Shown in pieces: positions 11,827 through 23,775 of a stretch of 64,000 nucleotides of DNA (positions are counted from its first letter, which is position 1; every line of letters begins with the position of its first letter). The DNA lies in NCBI GenBank assembly GCA_039881145.1, contig JAYKKI010000137.1, positions 794,501 through 858,500 of the forward strand, written 5' to 3'. Origin of the DNA: Druceiella hillmani (lineage: Eukaryota; Arthropoda; Insecta; Lepidoptera; Hepialidae). A program made the position numbers and the translations under genes. The notes beneath the pieces are model-generated. The model did no database searches. It was not told the DNA's origin and saw only the letters and a list, made by a program, of their open reading frames with translations.

Positions 11827-13668
11827 AATATAGTATAAATGTTTGTAATATTTTTATAACTGCAACTTATTATATATTATATATTGGTTTATGGCTACAG
11901 TTTATCTTTTAGCCATTTATACGATATGTAATACGATATCGATGAAATTTTGTATTTTTTAACTACAAATAGTCCACATGTACACATAAATATATGAATA
12001 ATTGAGCAGTAGTAATAATAAGAGTATCATAATCGTAGATTAAAATGACAAGTATTAATTATACTCGGCAGTATGCTTCGTACCGATTCATTCCTCCATA
12101 TTTTCAATTCATTCAGACCCTATTTTCAATGCTCATTATTGGCACATAATAAACAGCATTGGAAATATGGTTTTTATGAATTATTTTCACAATTAAGCAA
12201 GATCCATGAATTTTTTCATGTATCTATCCTGACTGGTTTTTAAAATATTTCCCCAAAAAAATATGTTCTTTCAATAAAAGAAATGTTATATTTCTGAAAG
12301 TAAAATATTTAAACAGAAAAAATTTGAGTAATAAATATATATTTTGGCTTTATTGATATAAGTCAGAGACAAATATGACTTTTATTGCAACATAAAATAA
12401 TTTAACATATATATTTCGAGAAATGTCTCAACCTGCCATAACATGAAATTTTAAATTGTTTTACGAAATAAAATGAAATTAGGAGAAGTGCCGTATCTAT
12501 TATTTTCTATAAGTATCTATTTATTTTTTGCCATTAAAAAAAAATTACAGAAATATTGGTAAATAATTAGTGCTTAATTAAAAGCAATACCAAATTGATT
12601 TCGTGCGCCTAAATTAATTTAATATTTCTTGGTCATTTCGCCGCGTAATTAATTGACTCAAAGCATTTTGAACTTAGCGGTTAAGAACGTTTAACGGTGA
12701 GTCTGAGTCGGGTTTATTGCGAACGACGGAAATCAATTTTCCTTTCATCGAGTTATATAAAAAATTCTTATATATTTTGAACTTAATTTTGAGATTCTCA
12801 AATTATGGAAAATTAAACATATTAGTAAATGAGTAATTTATTGAAAAATTTTTGAATGGACTTATTTGAAAATAAAACATTGCACTGATTTATAATAGTT
12901 TTCCGTATTTGTTCAGAATTAGGTTTTCACAGGAATTTTTCATCTACACGTACCCTTTACCTCAAAGTTTTGAAGATGTAAATTCTATAATTACAATATA
13001 TTTACTTAAGATAGGAATCTGAACATAAGTTTATTTTTCAAAAACCTATTACTTACAAGTGAAACTCACATAATATGGAGTTCTATTAAATTATTAACTA
13101 ATATTATCAAATCATTTTTCAGTACGTAAATTTGTAATCTAGTGCACCTTAGTATACATAGGTGCAAAATATAATTAATTTATTAGCCACTATGGGATTC
13201 AGAATCATTGCAGTATTTTCTAATGAAATTTAGATAAAAATCTAGTAGGAATTTTTTTATAATTTTCGCAATATTTGTTTTGAAGGTAGAGAGGGTAAGC
13301 ACATATTTTTTTAAATTTATCCTTGACATTTTCAATAAAATCTCTAGAAATACAATTATTAAAATAAGAAAAAAAATAGTTGCAGTATCCCTGGAAGTTA
13401 TTCTTTCAAATTTTAGTGATCCCAATAGGCTACACGTAATTTATTTTACCCTCCAATACATTTCCATATAATATTTTTAGTGTTTACTATGAAATAGATA
13501 TTTTTAAGTTAGTTATCTTGCAAGGATTCCGCTTTTGTTTTCTTTAGCGGAAGGTTAAAACTATGGAAATTAGAAGATAATAAAAAAAAGTTGAGAAAAA
13601 AGTTTCTTTCACACTGCCAGGAAAAGGTATTAAAATTTATTAAATATGTTTTATGAATTTTAATTCCT
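11827..13668. other. Non-coding DNA, nothing recognised
   Basis: A/T-rich flank of the pogo insertion with no recognisable gene or element. Overlapping open frames on both strands around 13,183-13,471 have no motif. Confidence 0.55.
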
Positions 13669-13860
13669 ATATATATATATATATATGTGTGTATATGTAT
13701 ATGTGTATATGTATATATGTATATATGTATGTATATGTATATGTATATATATATGTATATATGTATATATATATGTATATATGTATATGTATATATATGT
13801 ATATGTATATTTATATATGTATATATATGTAATATATATATATATATATATATATACATA
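13669..13860. repeat. (TA)n / (TATG)n compound microsatellite
   Basis: About 190 bp of TA runs interspersed with TATG and TGTA units. Open frames read through it on both strands as Tyr-Ile-rich peptides, which are artefacts of the repeat. Confidence 0.97.
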
Positions 13861-14063
13861 TTATTTTTTTCTCTTATTATTTGTTGACTTTTGCGTGATT
13901 CTTTCTGATTGTGGGTTTTTTTTGACGGTTGATTGGTGTGTTTTGGTAGTCGACTAGCAGACTGATTAAAAATATGCTTTCATTACTTCCTATCTTTTAA
14001 TTAGAGCGAATTAAATCGAAACATCAAATATTTATTAACGAAACATTAAATATCATTAATAAG

Positions 14064-14088
14064 TTTTTCTTTTATTTCCAGGTAAATA
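14064..14088 (+). promoter_or_regulatory. Candidate recursive splice site or small exon boundary
   Basis: A pyrimidine tract (tttttcttttatttccag, AG at 14,080-14,081) abuts GTAAAT. A 3' splice site joined directly to a 5' splice site is the hallmark of zero-length ratchet points in long insect introns. Alternatively, the 60 bases at 14,082-14,141 form a small exon, open for 20 codons (VNIISAAANFLWCRKCNRIQ) and followed by GTGGTA. The patch is less A/T-rich than its surroundings. Neither reading can be confirmed from sequence alone. Confidence 0.3.
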
Positions 14089-14141
14089 TCATCAGTGCAG
14101 CCGCGAATTTCCTATGGTGCCGTAAATGCAACCGGATTCAG

Positions 14142-17100
14142 GTGGTAAAATGAATTTTATTTGTTAACAGTTATTAAGGCTTGCTATATACGGGTATTAT
14201 AAAGATTTTTATCATTTGACGAACATTTTTAATTCTATATATGTGATATTTTCATCGGATGCAATTTTTTCAACAATTTTCTGTTTCTAAAATTGACTTC
14301 AAAAGCATTCAGACTTGTACACAAACCAGTACACTTGCATACTTTATATACATACACTTGTAGATATATGAAAAATTAAGTCCATTTAAAAATTAGGTTT
14401 TATGTAAGTGCTGTCTATCTGATTTTCGCCATAAAATGAGTCATATACATTTACAAAAACAACGCAAGCAAAATATACAAGAGGAAAATAATACACTAAA
14501 ATGAAATGACCTATTTCTGAGTTTTTAATTACCTACGAATATAAACGACGTGTCGTAAGTTACTATAAAACACCGTTGAAAATAAATTTATTAAGCATTT
14601 CGGTACCTATTAAGAAAGTGAACAAATCATCTTTACTGTGATCTAAATTATATTTAGACTAAAGAATTTTCCTCATAACAAGAAAAACAAATTTGCGGAT
14701 AAATTTTCTGTCACAAATAGATACGAATTTTCATGTATTTGTTATTTTAAATTTTAAATTATTTCACATCGTATTTTACAAGCAGAATTAAATTTGTGAT
14801 TTTCTTCAAATCTTATTTTTGTACGTTCTCTAATATTTATTTATTACGTTTACATATGTATAAAAAAATTTAAAAAAAATTTGCAATTATTCATGTTGAA
14901 ATCTCCAGAATCATTTATGGTTCTTGAGATTTCATAGTAAACAACTTACAACTTGTTGCATGTCTTCGCTAAGGAAGTATTTTTGAAAATGGAGCCTTGA
15001 AGGTGTGAATATTAGGGTGGAAGAATATACGTGAATGGCTATATAATAAATGTCAGAGACATGAGAATTTATATAAACCTCCCAACCAGAAATAAACAAA
15101 TACCTATTTCACCGTTTTTTGAAAATCAACCTTAAGTAACTCTTACATAAAAAAGCGAATTAAACAAAATGCACTCGTAGCTTCTTTATGTCCTGAGAAA
15201 AGCTAAAATCGGCAGTTAGTCATTTGATGTGATATTTGGGACTATATTTTTTCAATGCATCGGTTAAACACTCTTAGATTGGAACTGATGTTATATTTTC
15301 CTACAAAATACATTTTCATTTCATAGCTATGTGTATCCAGGGGTTTCATCTGCGTAAAATTATCTTAATTATGCTATAATGTGCGACTATATTCCTATTA
15401 TTTGGGACTCAAACTTGTTTTTGAAAAATTTCGTATCCAAGTTAAAGAAAATAATTATTATTTTAGTTTATATATTGTACGGGATATCTTGAAAGTACTA
15501 ATTGTAAGGATTTCAAAACTATATTTTTCAGAATTGTATGTAGGGTTAAAGGAAAAAACCGCTTTACTATAAATTAAGTTTACCGAAAAACTATACCAAT
15601 GTATCTAAACCTTAGACTGGATGACAATAACTTTACTTTATGCTCTACTAGGTAATATATTCACATAGTGAAAAATAATATTAACAATTATTAGCAGATT
15701 AATAGAAGAATCATTCGTAAATGTTTGTATATACCTGAGTTTGTATTAAAAAAAGTTAAAAACCAATTTAACAGCACAAACGTATGCACGTGTCGATTGC
15801 AGTTTCTATAATCCAGTTTAATCTAATTTTATTAAAAAAATTTACTCTCCCGCATAATGTTACTACAAGCATACTTTAATCTTATCTGTTTGTTTCACAC
15901 TTCAGCAGTTTTGCGAGCCGTTACGCTGTGTAAAGCTCGAAATCAAAATGCAATTTGGTTTAACTGCATGAAAGATAATAATCGGTTCACTGCTTAAAAG
16001 GTAAAACCAGTGTTTATCTGAAAGATTGAGTACATGCTGTTAGATAATTTATCAAATATTTGAAAAGTTAATGTATCATGTCTAAATTTCAGAATGTCAA
16101 ATTTGAAATTTGTTTCTATTTTATTATTCCAGCATTTCATATTTCAAAATCGAGAGACAGTACTAAAAAATGCACAGTCATTTCTAAACTTAAAATGTAT
16201 TTTGATATAATGCGAATGATATTATTGTGTAAAAAACGAGCAGCTTTTTAAAGAAATAGGCATATATCTAAATTTTAATAACTTGAAAGTTCTTCACCCA
16301 GTAAACAAGGTAAATCTCGTCAAGCTTGCCTGAAAAAGGTTGAAATTTTAATTTTGAAGGAATATTTTTGTGGCGGAAGCACACAGCCAACCTGCTTGCC
16401 GACAGGAAATTTAATTTTTGGTTTTCACTGTTTCTAATTACAAATTCATTTCCACCGCCACTTTTCCGAACACCGCCGCCTCGCACTCGTGTTTCTGCGG
16501 GGGAATTATGTTAGCAGTTGCGAAATTTTCTCTCTATTAATGTAACAGGCTATTTTTTTTGTTGGATTTCTTTTATTGAACGATACTTCGGAATTTAAAG
16601 AAATATATTATGTTAGTATTCAGAGCATGTTTAAAGTTTTTGTGGAAGATTTTTACATTTTGAATTTTTTTAAATTAAGGCAACTTAGTTGGAAAAGGCA
16701 TTTTCCAAAAGTTAAACAAAGGACATGAATTTTGACTCTTTCAGGCTGAAAAATGTATTAATTTTACGGTATTTTTATTTTTACATTATTGTATTGTACC
16801 TATCAGCCTTTAAAGTTGGCACAAAAATGTAAGATTCGCAAATCCTTGTTCAAGGTAAGATAAGAATCATTACATACCACCGTCTAGTAGTAACAAAAAA
16901 ATTACTACAGTTAAATTAGTGTTGACCTTTAATTGGGCATTTCCGCTTAATAAGTACTAACGGAACTATAGTTAATGTTATTTGATCCATTAGTTGTAGT
17001 TCCGCTAAAATTCATCAAGTGAAATAATTCAGTTTTACATAGATTCTTAAGTAAAATAACTTTTTAATTAAAATTGGAAAGAATACTGATTGAGCTCAGC

Positions 17101-18969
17101 ATACAATTAGTATATAAAACAGTTAAAAATATAATAGCACATAATTTGTTGTTAAACTATTTAGAAATAATATTATTTTTCACTCTATTAATATATTCTC
17201 TAGTTTCTTATTACACGAAAGTTTTACTAGGCAATGCACCGTGAGAAAAAACGATTTTACTAATTTTTTTCTTTATTTTGTAATTTGTAAATGATTTTAT
17301 TTATAAAAAATCTTAGTACTCTTTATTCAATTATAGGGCATAGACAAAATTAAAAATAAATTGCAGTTTCGTAAATATTGCCATATTTTAAATAGAGCTC
17401 ATAAGAAGAGATTTAAAATCAATATAATTCACCTTTTTTAAATTTTAATACACAAATTTTTTTCCACTTTATTCTATAGTTGTTAACAATGATCAATAAA
17501 CCTAGGGATAAAAAAATGTCTTTTTAATCAGTTAGGGGTTTTTACTCGATATCAAATTATAGATAATTTTAAAAATTATATTCGAATGTGGGCTGGCACT
17601 GCCTATTATATTCATATTTAAATTTTGTAACTCGCTCAATTCGCTAGAAACCCATGACATGACAGATGGTGAGTGTGGTTACACCAATAGGGTGCAGTCC
17701 GAATCTTTTTAATATCTACCCTAAAAACTAATATAAGGTAGTAATAATAAAACAAAAACCAAAAGTAACGAAAGCCATCTGCTGTTTAAAATAAGTATTA
17801 TACTACTGCACACTATTAGATTAAATCAATTCACACATCAGAAATACTAAAACCTTTTCGCAATCGAAGAAACGCAAGGATGTTCTTCTTTGTCGTGTAC
17901 AAATAGAAAATAGCTTAAATTGTAGGTAATTCTTGGATTAACCCCACAAATTGAGGATTTTTACTAATATAAACATGCGATTAGATATAAAGGTTTTTAA
18001 TACGAATGAAAAAAAGTGATTTGCTATTATTGAAAAAGCATTGCTTGTCACGAAAAATTGGATATATGTATACAGGTGCTGAATTATTTGTTATTTTTCT
18101 CAGCGAATTACTTAGCGAATTTTTGCGATTTTGAACATATACAGGTACTTAATTATTTTCTACCAGTTTTTATCGGCAATAATTTCTGTCAAAGTTTCTT
18201 CAAAATTCATTAATGCTTAGCAGTAATATTGTGATCGTCTTACGCAAATCGCATGGGATGACACAATTCCGTCACGACACAATTTTACTTGTGAGCTCTT
18301 TCAGATTTCAAGATTAAGAGTTGCCTATATTCTCTTCATGTTAATCCAGGTAAAAATTATTCAAACGGTAAATCATAGTGTTAATAATTAGTTACCGAGT
18401 GCCAAACATGCATCCATCCATACGCCTATCCGTCCACACAAACTTATGCATTATTTACTTAGGATCGAAAAAGGTAATCAATTGTTGAACGGACTCAAAA
18501 TATATATGTATATTTTCGAAAAAAAAGTAATATATAATCTACAAAAGTTAACATCAGTTAACGAATAGATTTTGCTTCAAATGGAATATGGAGTATATAT
18601 AAGGAATCCGATATTTCATACTAAGTTTGTATATTAAGCACTTGCCATTAATATGACGTCTATTACATTGTGCACTATTAATTGCGAAATATTTGTGCAA
18701 GAAATTAAATTACATGTCCAAAACCAATTAGGCAATAAAGTGAAAATGTTTATAGTGTCCAATTAATAGTCCCTGAAACAACGTAAACAGGAAAGTTCAT
18801 AATTGTTAATCTCTCATTTTGTAATATTAAATGATGAGTATAAAAAAGAGAATATGATAGCAAATTAATGTAACTATTTTATCTACTCATAGGTAGATTA
18901 CGATATTTATTTGATGTATTAGGCTTTAATTTTGTAGAAATCCATTACAATTTAATGTTTAACGACCAA
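14142..18969. other. Non-coding DNA, nothing recognised
   Basis: About 4.8 kb of A/T-rich sequence without a recognisable gene. A C+G-richer patch at 16,430-16,505 (ccaccgccacttttccgaac) underlies a 72-codon minus-strand frame ending at 16,268 but shows no domain. It could be a small exon or a CpG-containing regulatory patch. Confidence 0.5.
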
Positions 18970-19106
18970 ATGAAACCCCTTTATTTAAATTCTTTACCAG
19001 GACCTAGGTTTTGTTGTACGACAACATATTCACTTGGGCAATTTGTAAAGATATCGTCGTGGTAAAGAATTTAAATAAAGTTGAAATAATACTATATCAC
19101 GTAGAT
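18970..19106. repeat. Foldback element copy A (partly deleted arms)
   Basis: The left arm carries 'tctttaccaggacctaggtt', and the right arm 'cgtcgtggtaaagaatttaa' then 'taaagttgaaataatact'. Only the outer parts of the arms still pair, because the inner right arm is lost. The inner sequence 'cacttgggcaatttgt' groups it with copy C (53,231-53,428) rather than with B, D and E. Confidence 0.75.
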
Positions 19107-19455
19107 TTATTTACTTGCGAAAAATTTAATTAAGATATTTGTTTTTGTTTTACCCACTTAATATTTTTTTATGGTTGGATTTGATGTCTTGGAACATAGT
19201 TTTAGAGTTTACTGCAAACTGAACAATTTATATTAGAACTATCTGCTCATCATTGTTTAGTTATTTTTCGTCCATAGGTTTGCGTTTCACATATTTTTTC
19301 TATCAGTTTTAATTTCATAGAAAACTTTTGAAGGATTTGATGGTAATTTATCATTTATTTGCTTCGAACTTCTGGTCTTTCTATCTGCTGTATATTCGTA
19401 AAATTAAAACGTGCTCAAACGCGGTTACTGTAGTTTAGATAAAGGGTGAATAAAT

Positions 19456-19640
19456 CATCGCCGCAGTGTGTTAGGTTGAGCACAAGGCATACGGCCTTTG
19501 GCGGTGCGGCGCACCGCGGAGACCCTGGTTCAATTCCTGGCCGCTCACCGGGACTGGACTCGAGTTCTAGTTGGTTGTAAGAGATTACTCCCGCAGCTTT
19601 AAGAAAGTTGATAGATAAATAAACAAATAAATAAAAGAAA
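19456..19640 (+). repeat. tRNA-derived SINE, copy 1
   Basis: A near-canonical pol III B box (ggttcaattcc, starting at 19,528) lies in a C+G-rich head containing 'gcggtgcggcgcaccgcgg'. A body with 'gactggactcgagttctagt' and 'gttgtaagagattactc' follows, then an (ATAA)n tail at 19,611-19,640. The same head, B box, body and tail recur inverted at 58,364-58,555, which defines the family and its rough ends. I do not know the family name. Such elements are moved by a partner LINE. Confidence 0.85.
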
Positions 19641-20686
19641 ATAAAAATTTAAAAACAGAAAATCAACATAAATTGTTGGTAACGATATCCGAAAATAAAA
19701 TATGTTAATGTTATATAGGAAGTTGTTAATACTTAATAAAAATTTGTTTGTTTGTGGTATGTTAATATGCAGTTTTGATGGACAATTTATTTTCTGAAAT
19801 GTATGGAACGGAAACAGAATTTTCGACCATTTTTTTATTTGTGTAAAATTTCTAATAAATTTAAAAACATTTTCATTTTTCTTTTAATTAACTTATGTGA
19901 AATGTTTGTCCAGATAAATAAAATTGAATGAACAAGTTGTTTATTCACATGCACACGAAGTTTATAGTAAGATTTAATACACTAGATTGACAAAGTTAAA
20001 ATCAAAACAAAGCGCGAAGGTGTATAATAGCGATATTAGGCGTTAGAAAGAAATGACAAAATAGAAACCACTAGAACCCTCTTATGGAATGCAGGGGAGG
20101 CATTTAGTGTCACGTGAAAAATTGCGTGCCCTATTTTTTGGCGATTTTATTTTATAGTCACATGTTCCGTTTTTAATTATGACAATTCATATCGGAATAA
20201 TATCTATATAAATGCATAATTCACCGTTAAATTGTGATTAATTGGTAAAAAAAAATTTTTGTCTTTATATCCTGAAACACTTTTCTGATTATAACCAAAA
20301 ATACTTAATAGGTATCATTTATGTAATCATACTAATATTTTCCAGGTTCCAACCTAATTTATAATTCTTTGGTTTTCTTAAGACATGGCCTCATATAATA
20401 ATATATTTTATATGAGGCTTAATATATTTAACTCAAGGGTGAAACGGTATTCTGAAATTTAAAATTAAAGGTTTTTTTCATCCTGCTGAGCATTATCAAG
20501 TGAAAAAATTCGAAATCAGTTGGATGTACGTTTCAGATATGTAAGCCCTTGAAAGTGCATATACGTACGTATGTAGGTAGGTAATGCCTGTGATTTACCA
20601 GCTTATATGTATTTTTTCGTCCAACAAATTTCTATATTGAATATATTTGACGTTAATTATGTAGAAATGTATTATTCACAATTAAA

Positions 20687-20862
20687 TGAAACTACGTGGT
20701 GTAGTATTATTTCTACTTTCTTTATGTTCTTTACCACGTCAGGTGTACCACGTCAGTACGAATCTTTGCTAATAGCCCACCTAAAGATGTTGTAATACAA
20801 CGAAACCTAGGTCGTGGTAAAGAACTTAAAGAAAGTAGAAATAATACTACATCACCTAGTTT
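20687..20862. repeat. Foldback element copy B (left arm deleted)
   Basis: The outer arms pair: 'aaactacgtggtgtagtatt' on the left against 'aatactacatcacctagttt' on the right. The inner sequence 'gctaatagcccacctaaaga' and 'cgaaacctaggtcgtgg' survives only in the right arm. A left extension from about 20,632 (ttgaatatatttgacgttaa) matches the same extension in copies D and E, so the full arm is longer than the paired part. Confidence 0.85.
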
Positions 20863-20990
20863 TATTTATTTGCGAGATTTCTATATAATAATTTTAACTA
20901 GAAACTTAGTCGAAGGTCGTTCCACGTTTGTATTGCCATACCTATTAAACATAAAAAAAAACAAAGCGGGGGACATATGGAAGTGCCATA

Positions 20991-21078
20991 AGAACAAATG
21001 GTTATAAAAAATGCATACAAGCATGGATCTAATACAAAAGGCCCATGCTTGTGTGCATTGTTTATAACCATTTGTTCT
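20991..21078. repeat. Imperfect hairpin with 36-bp arms
   Basis: Arms 20,991-21,026 (agaacaaatggttataaaaa onward) and 21,043-21,078 pair with two mismatches around a 16-base loop. The size resembles a miRNA precursor, but a small foldback element is equally possible. A less A/T-rich patch follows at 21,079-21,137. Confidence 0.85.
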
Positions 21079-21370
21079 GGAAAGCTGCAGGTGTCGGCCA
21101 TCTCCGAGAGAACTTCATCCCTCCTGCCATCAATCATTGAGTTCGCCTAGGTAATAAATTGGGGTTGAGGTGTTCCCGTTATATATCCATTGTTTTATGT
21201 CGACATTTATAATAACATTAATAAAACCACCGTTAAGGCTCGAAATTGAGGGTTTAATAAAGTATGTAATAATAATTGCAAGTATTCAAAGCCTGACAAT
21301 ATATTATTCAGGCTATAATTTCACTAACATTATTAAGACGAAATTCTGTTTTTTTATTTTATTTTTGTTT

Positions 21371-21442
21371 TTTGGAGTCACGCAATGATAGCGTGTCTGA
21401 CTCCAGATCAGAAGATTGCGTTTTCAAATCACGTCGGATTCA
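21371..21442 (+). tRNA. tRNA-Trp(CCA) relic, probably a pseudogene
   Basis: From the D arm onward the sequence follows eukaryotic tRNA-Trp closely. The D stem is ACGC/GCGT around AATGATA. A perfect anticodon stem TCTGA/TCAGA holds CTCCAGA (anticodon CCA at 21,403-21,405). The T loop is TTCAAAT with one mismatch in its stem. The 5' acceptor half (tttggag) no longer pairs with the 3' half (cggattc). The two D-stem changes relative to the usual GCGC/GCGC compensate each other. The lost acceptor stem argues for a pseudogene or tRNA-derived repeat rather than a working gene. Confidence 0.7.
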
Positions 21443-22464
21443 CTAATTGTTGATAGTATCTTCCACTAATTATTTAAAATACTCTTGCGAGTTACATCGA
21501 AAGAAACAGAAAATTAAATGCTATTAATTAATCAGTTTCTAACACACTTTCTTTTAAGAAAACAACAGACATTTTTCTACTTTTAAAACAATACATTTTT
21601 TTTACATTTCAATGAGATATTCAATCTGTACATTTTAATTATGGCGTTGCTAGTTTGAAACAAAACTTAAAAAATGCTATTAAAATATAAACGCAATAAC
21701 GTTACAACAGACTGTTTGTTATGAAACTTAAAAAGGATTACATTTTTGAGTTGTGATATGAAATATCAGAGTCTTATAATTACATTTTAAATATGTTAGG
21801 TATTAAATTTTGAAATTATGTTTGTTTCTAGGTTCCAAAGTGGTTTATAAAAATTTTCTATTTTTATTTATTCAGGAATTTCTGTCACTACTTTCGGTTT
21901 CATTTATAATATTAATTTTCACCATAAGGGAAACTAAGCGAAATAAATTAGTTAAGATATGACAGTTGAAGATTTTTAGTGAAATATGTCCTTATAAAAT
22001 TAATAATATACACGGATAAAAATATTTTAAGTTATTTTAATAATTTTGACATAGCTTGCTTGCTTCGTAGTTTATTATTTCACTCATATTATAGTTTTTA
22101 TTTTCTTTCATTATTTTCCTTTTTATTGTTAAGTGTCAATATACTTTAAGGAATTGTTCATTTCTCACTTGTGAGATAGCCTACAGGCTATAACATTTTT
22201 AACCTGCGTCTTGGATTACCTCTTTCTACAGCAACCTTATTTACAGTGTACTACCTAACGGTTTACGTTTATGAAAGAAAGAATGACCTTATTTATTAAA
22301 TAAAATATACATATATATATATAGGATACAAAACAAAACAAAGGAATACAAAAGGAAAACAATACAAAATTTTAAACTGACACGGTTAAAATCTTAATTG
22401 TTACAAAATCTACGTACGTTCGTTAACTCGTAATATTAGGTGAAATTTCCTAAAATATCTACGG
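21443..22464. other. Non-coding DNA, nothing recognised
   Basis: A/T-rich DNA with a short TA run at about 22,308-22,322 and an A-rich purine stretch after it. No gene seen. Confidence 0.55.
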
Positions 22465-22665
22465 TGTCGTGTAAAAAAATTTTTACTAAGATTAGGAGAA
22501 AGCATATCTCTACATAAATACGAGGGAGCACATGTCTTAGTCCGGATATGAGTTAAACCACTTTATAAAATAGAAAATTTAGCAGAATTTCCTGAAACGG
22601 ATAAACCTAATTTGACGCCGAGATGCGCAAAGTGTGCAATTTAGACTTCGGGCGTCTCAACATGT
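22465..22665 (+). repeat. Diverged repeat family R1, partial copy 1
   Basis: Shares 'ataaatacgag', 'gagttaaa' and 'agaaaatttagcagaatttc' in the same order and orientation as the longer copies at 24,730 and 36,335. It ends where the LINE at 22,670 begins, which suggests the LINE landed in it. Function unknown. Confidence 0.65.
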
Positions 22666-22669
22666 TGAT

Positions 22670-22975
22670 GTTAATTGGTTCTATATACTAGTATTATGTT
22701 CAGGTTCACAGGCATTGCTTTCAGTTTCATGGACGTTCATAACCTATCACACTGTTCCTCTTATCCTTTGATAGAATAAAAGCTATTCCATGCTTGCTGC
22801 AAAAATCGTTGCCAGAAAAATAGACAGCATGATTATCTGTCATGAAATAGCCATTTTCTTTCCAATGGGTCTCGCTCGGATCACAGATGTTTAGTGCACA
22901 AAGTGTTATTTCCTTTTTCAAAATTTCAATCTTTCCTGGCTGAAGTAATTCACACACGTTCCGCGTGCGACTTAT
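22670..22975 (-). pseudogene. LINE apurinic-type endonuclease fragment
   Basis: The minus-strand translation contains LLQPGKIEILKKEITLCALN, then SETHWKENGYF, AVYFSGNDF and HGIAFILSK, followed after one frameshift by LKAMPVNLNII. These blocks occur in this order in LINE endonuclease domains, which nick target DNA for priming. Upstream residues RTRN before VCELLQPGK extend the match to about 22,975. The main open part is 22,727-22,957. The domain is incomplete: the catalytic C-terminal half is missing. It is inverted relative to the RT part that follows on the other strand. Confidence 0.75.
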
Positions 22976-22994
22976 ATATAAGAAATATAGAAAG

Positions 22995-23775
22995 AAATAG
23001 TATCCCTATAGAAACCATCAATGTATTGAGAGAGAATGGTGTATAGATGTTCCACGTTTACTTTGTGTAATAATATCTGGCAGACTTGCGTTTGGCTGTA
23101 GGACTGGATATATATAGTATTTGTACCATTACCTAAGAAAGACTCCACTAAATCTTGCCACAACTATCGCCTAATCACTCTGATCCCACATGCCGGCAAA
23201 ATCCTTCGGCACATAGTTAATGAGCGTTGGAAATCCTACCTATCTAGGGAAATATCTCCCGAGCAGACTGGTTTCGTGAAGAGGAAAGGTGTCTGTGAGC
23301 CGATCCTAAACATTCGGTAGAATATAGAAAAGTCTCGGAAATTCAATAAACCTACATACATCTGTTTCCTTGACTTCTCGAAGGCGTTCGATTCGGTCAA
23401 ATGGCCGAAGCTGTGGGCACACTTTTAGATACGGGTACTCCAAAAGTCCTGGTGTCACTACTGAGGCACCTTTGCGAAAGTGGTACAGCCTCAGTAAGAA
23501 AAGACGAGGTCCTATCTAGTAACTTTCATCCTAGTGTGGGAGTCCGACAAGGATATATAATTTCTCGGTTACTGTTTAACACCTACAAAGAATTGATAAT
23601 GGGAATTGCTCTCGAAGGTTGAACTGACGGTGCCACCATTGGAGGGCAACAAATATCAAACCTACGCTACGCGGACGATACCACACTTGAGTGGTAAGTG
23701 TCAGTCTTGATTTTGGCCTCAAAACATATAGCAGCAAGACCAAAATAATATTATCGACAATACAATTTAAAACTA
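22995..23775 (+). pseudogene. LINE reverse transcriptase fragment
   Basis: The plus-strand translation in three frames gives LCNNIWQTCVW, VFVPLPKKDSTKSCHNYR, ISPEQTGFVKRKG, then the first catalytic Asp in CFLDFSKAFDSVKW (codon 23,372-23,374). GVRQGYIISRLLFNTY and the YADD box (23,668-23,679) follow. After YADDTTL only a short match (GLKTYSSKTKI) remains, so thumb and downstream regions are lost. Lesions include TAG at 23,318-23,320 and a frameshift near 23,420. An intact protein would copy LINE RNA into DNA at the target site. Confidence 0.88.

Larger units (their letters stand above)
22670..23775. mobile_element. LINE retrotransposon remnant with inverted 5' part
   Basis: The endonuclease part reads on the minus strand (22,670-22,975) and the reverse transcriptase part on the plus strand (about 22,995-23,775). 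They lie back to back with no other recognisable sequence between. This head-to-head arrangement is what twin priming produces when a LINE inserts. The copy is truncated at its 5' end and broken by stops and frameshifts. The protein type (endonuclease/RT of the kind often annotated in arthropods as craniofacial-development-protein-2-like plus RT) is recognised by eye. The exact clade is not resolved. Confidence 0.8.

Noticed and set aside
13509..13957. Overlapping Tyr/Ile-rich open frames on both strands
   Set aside because: Pure microsatellite translation. No start context or domain.
16268..16486. 72-codon minus-strand frame beginning MRGGGVRKSGGG
   Set aside because: It starts in a local C+G-rich patch and has no recognisable domain, splice context or second exon.
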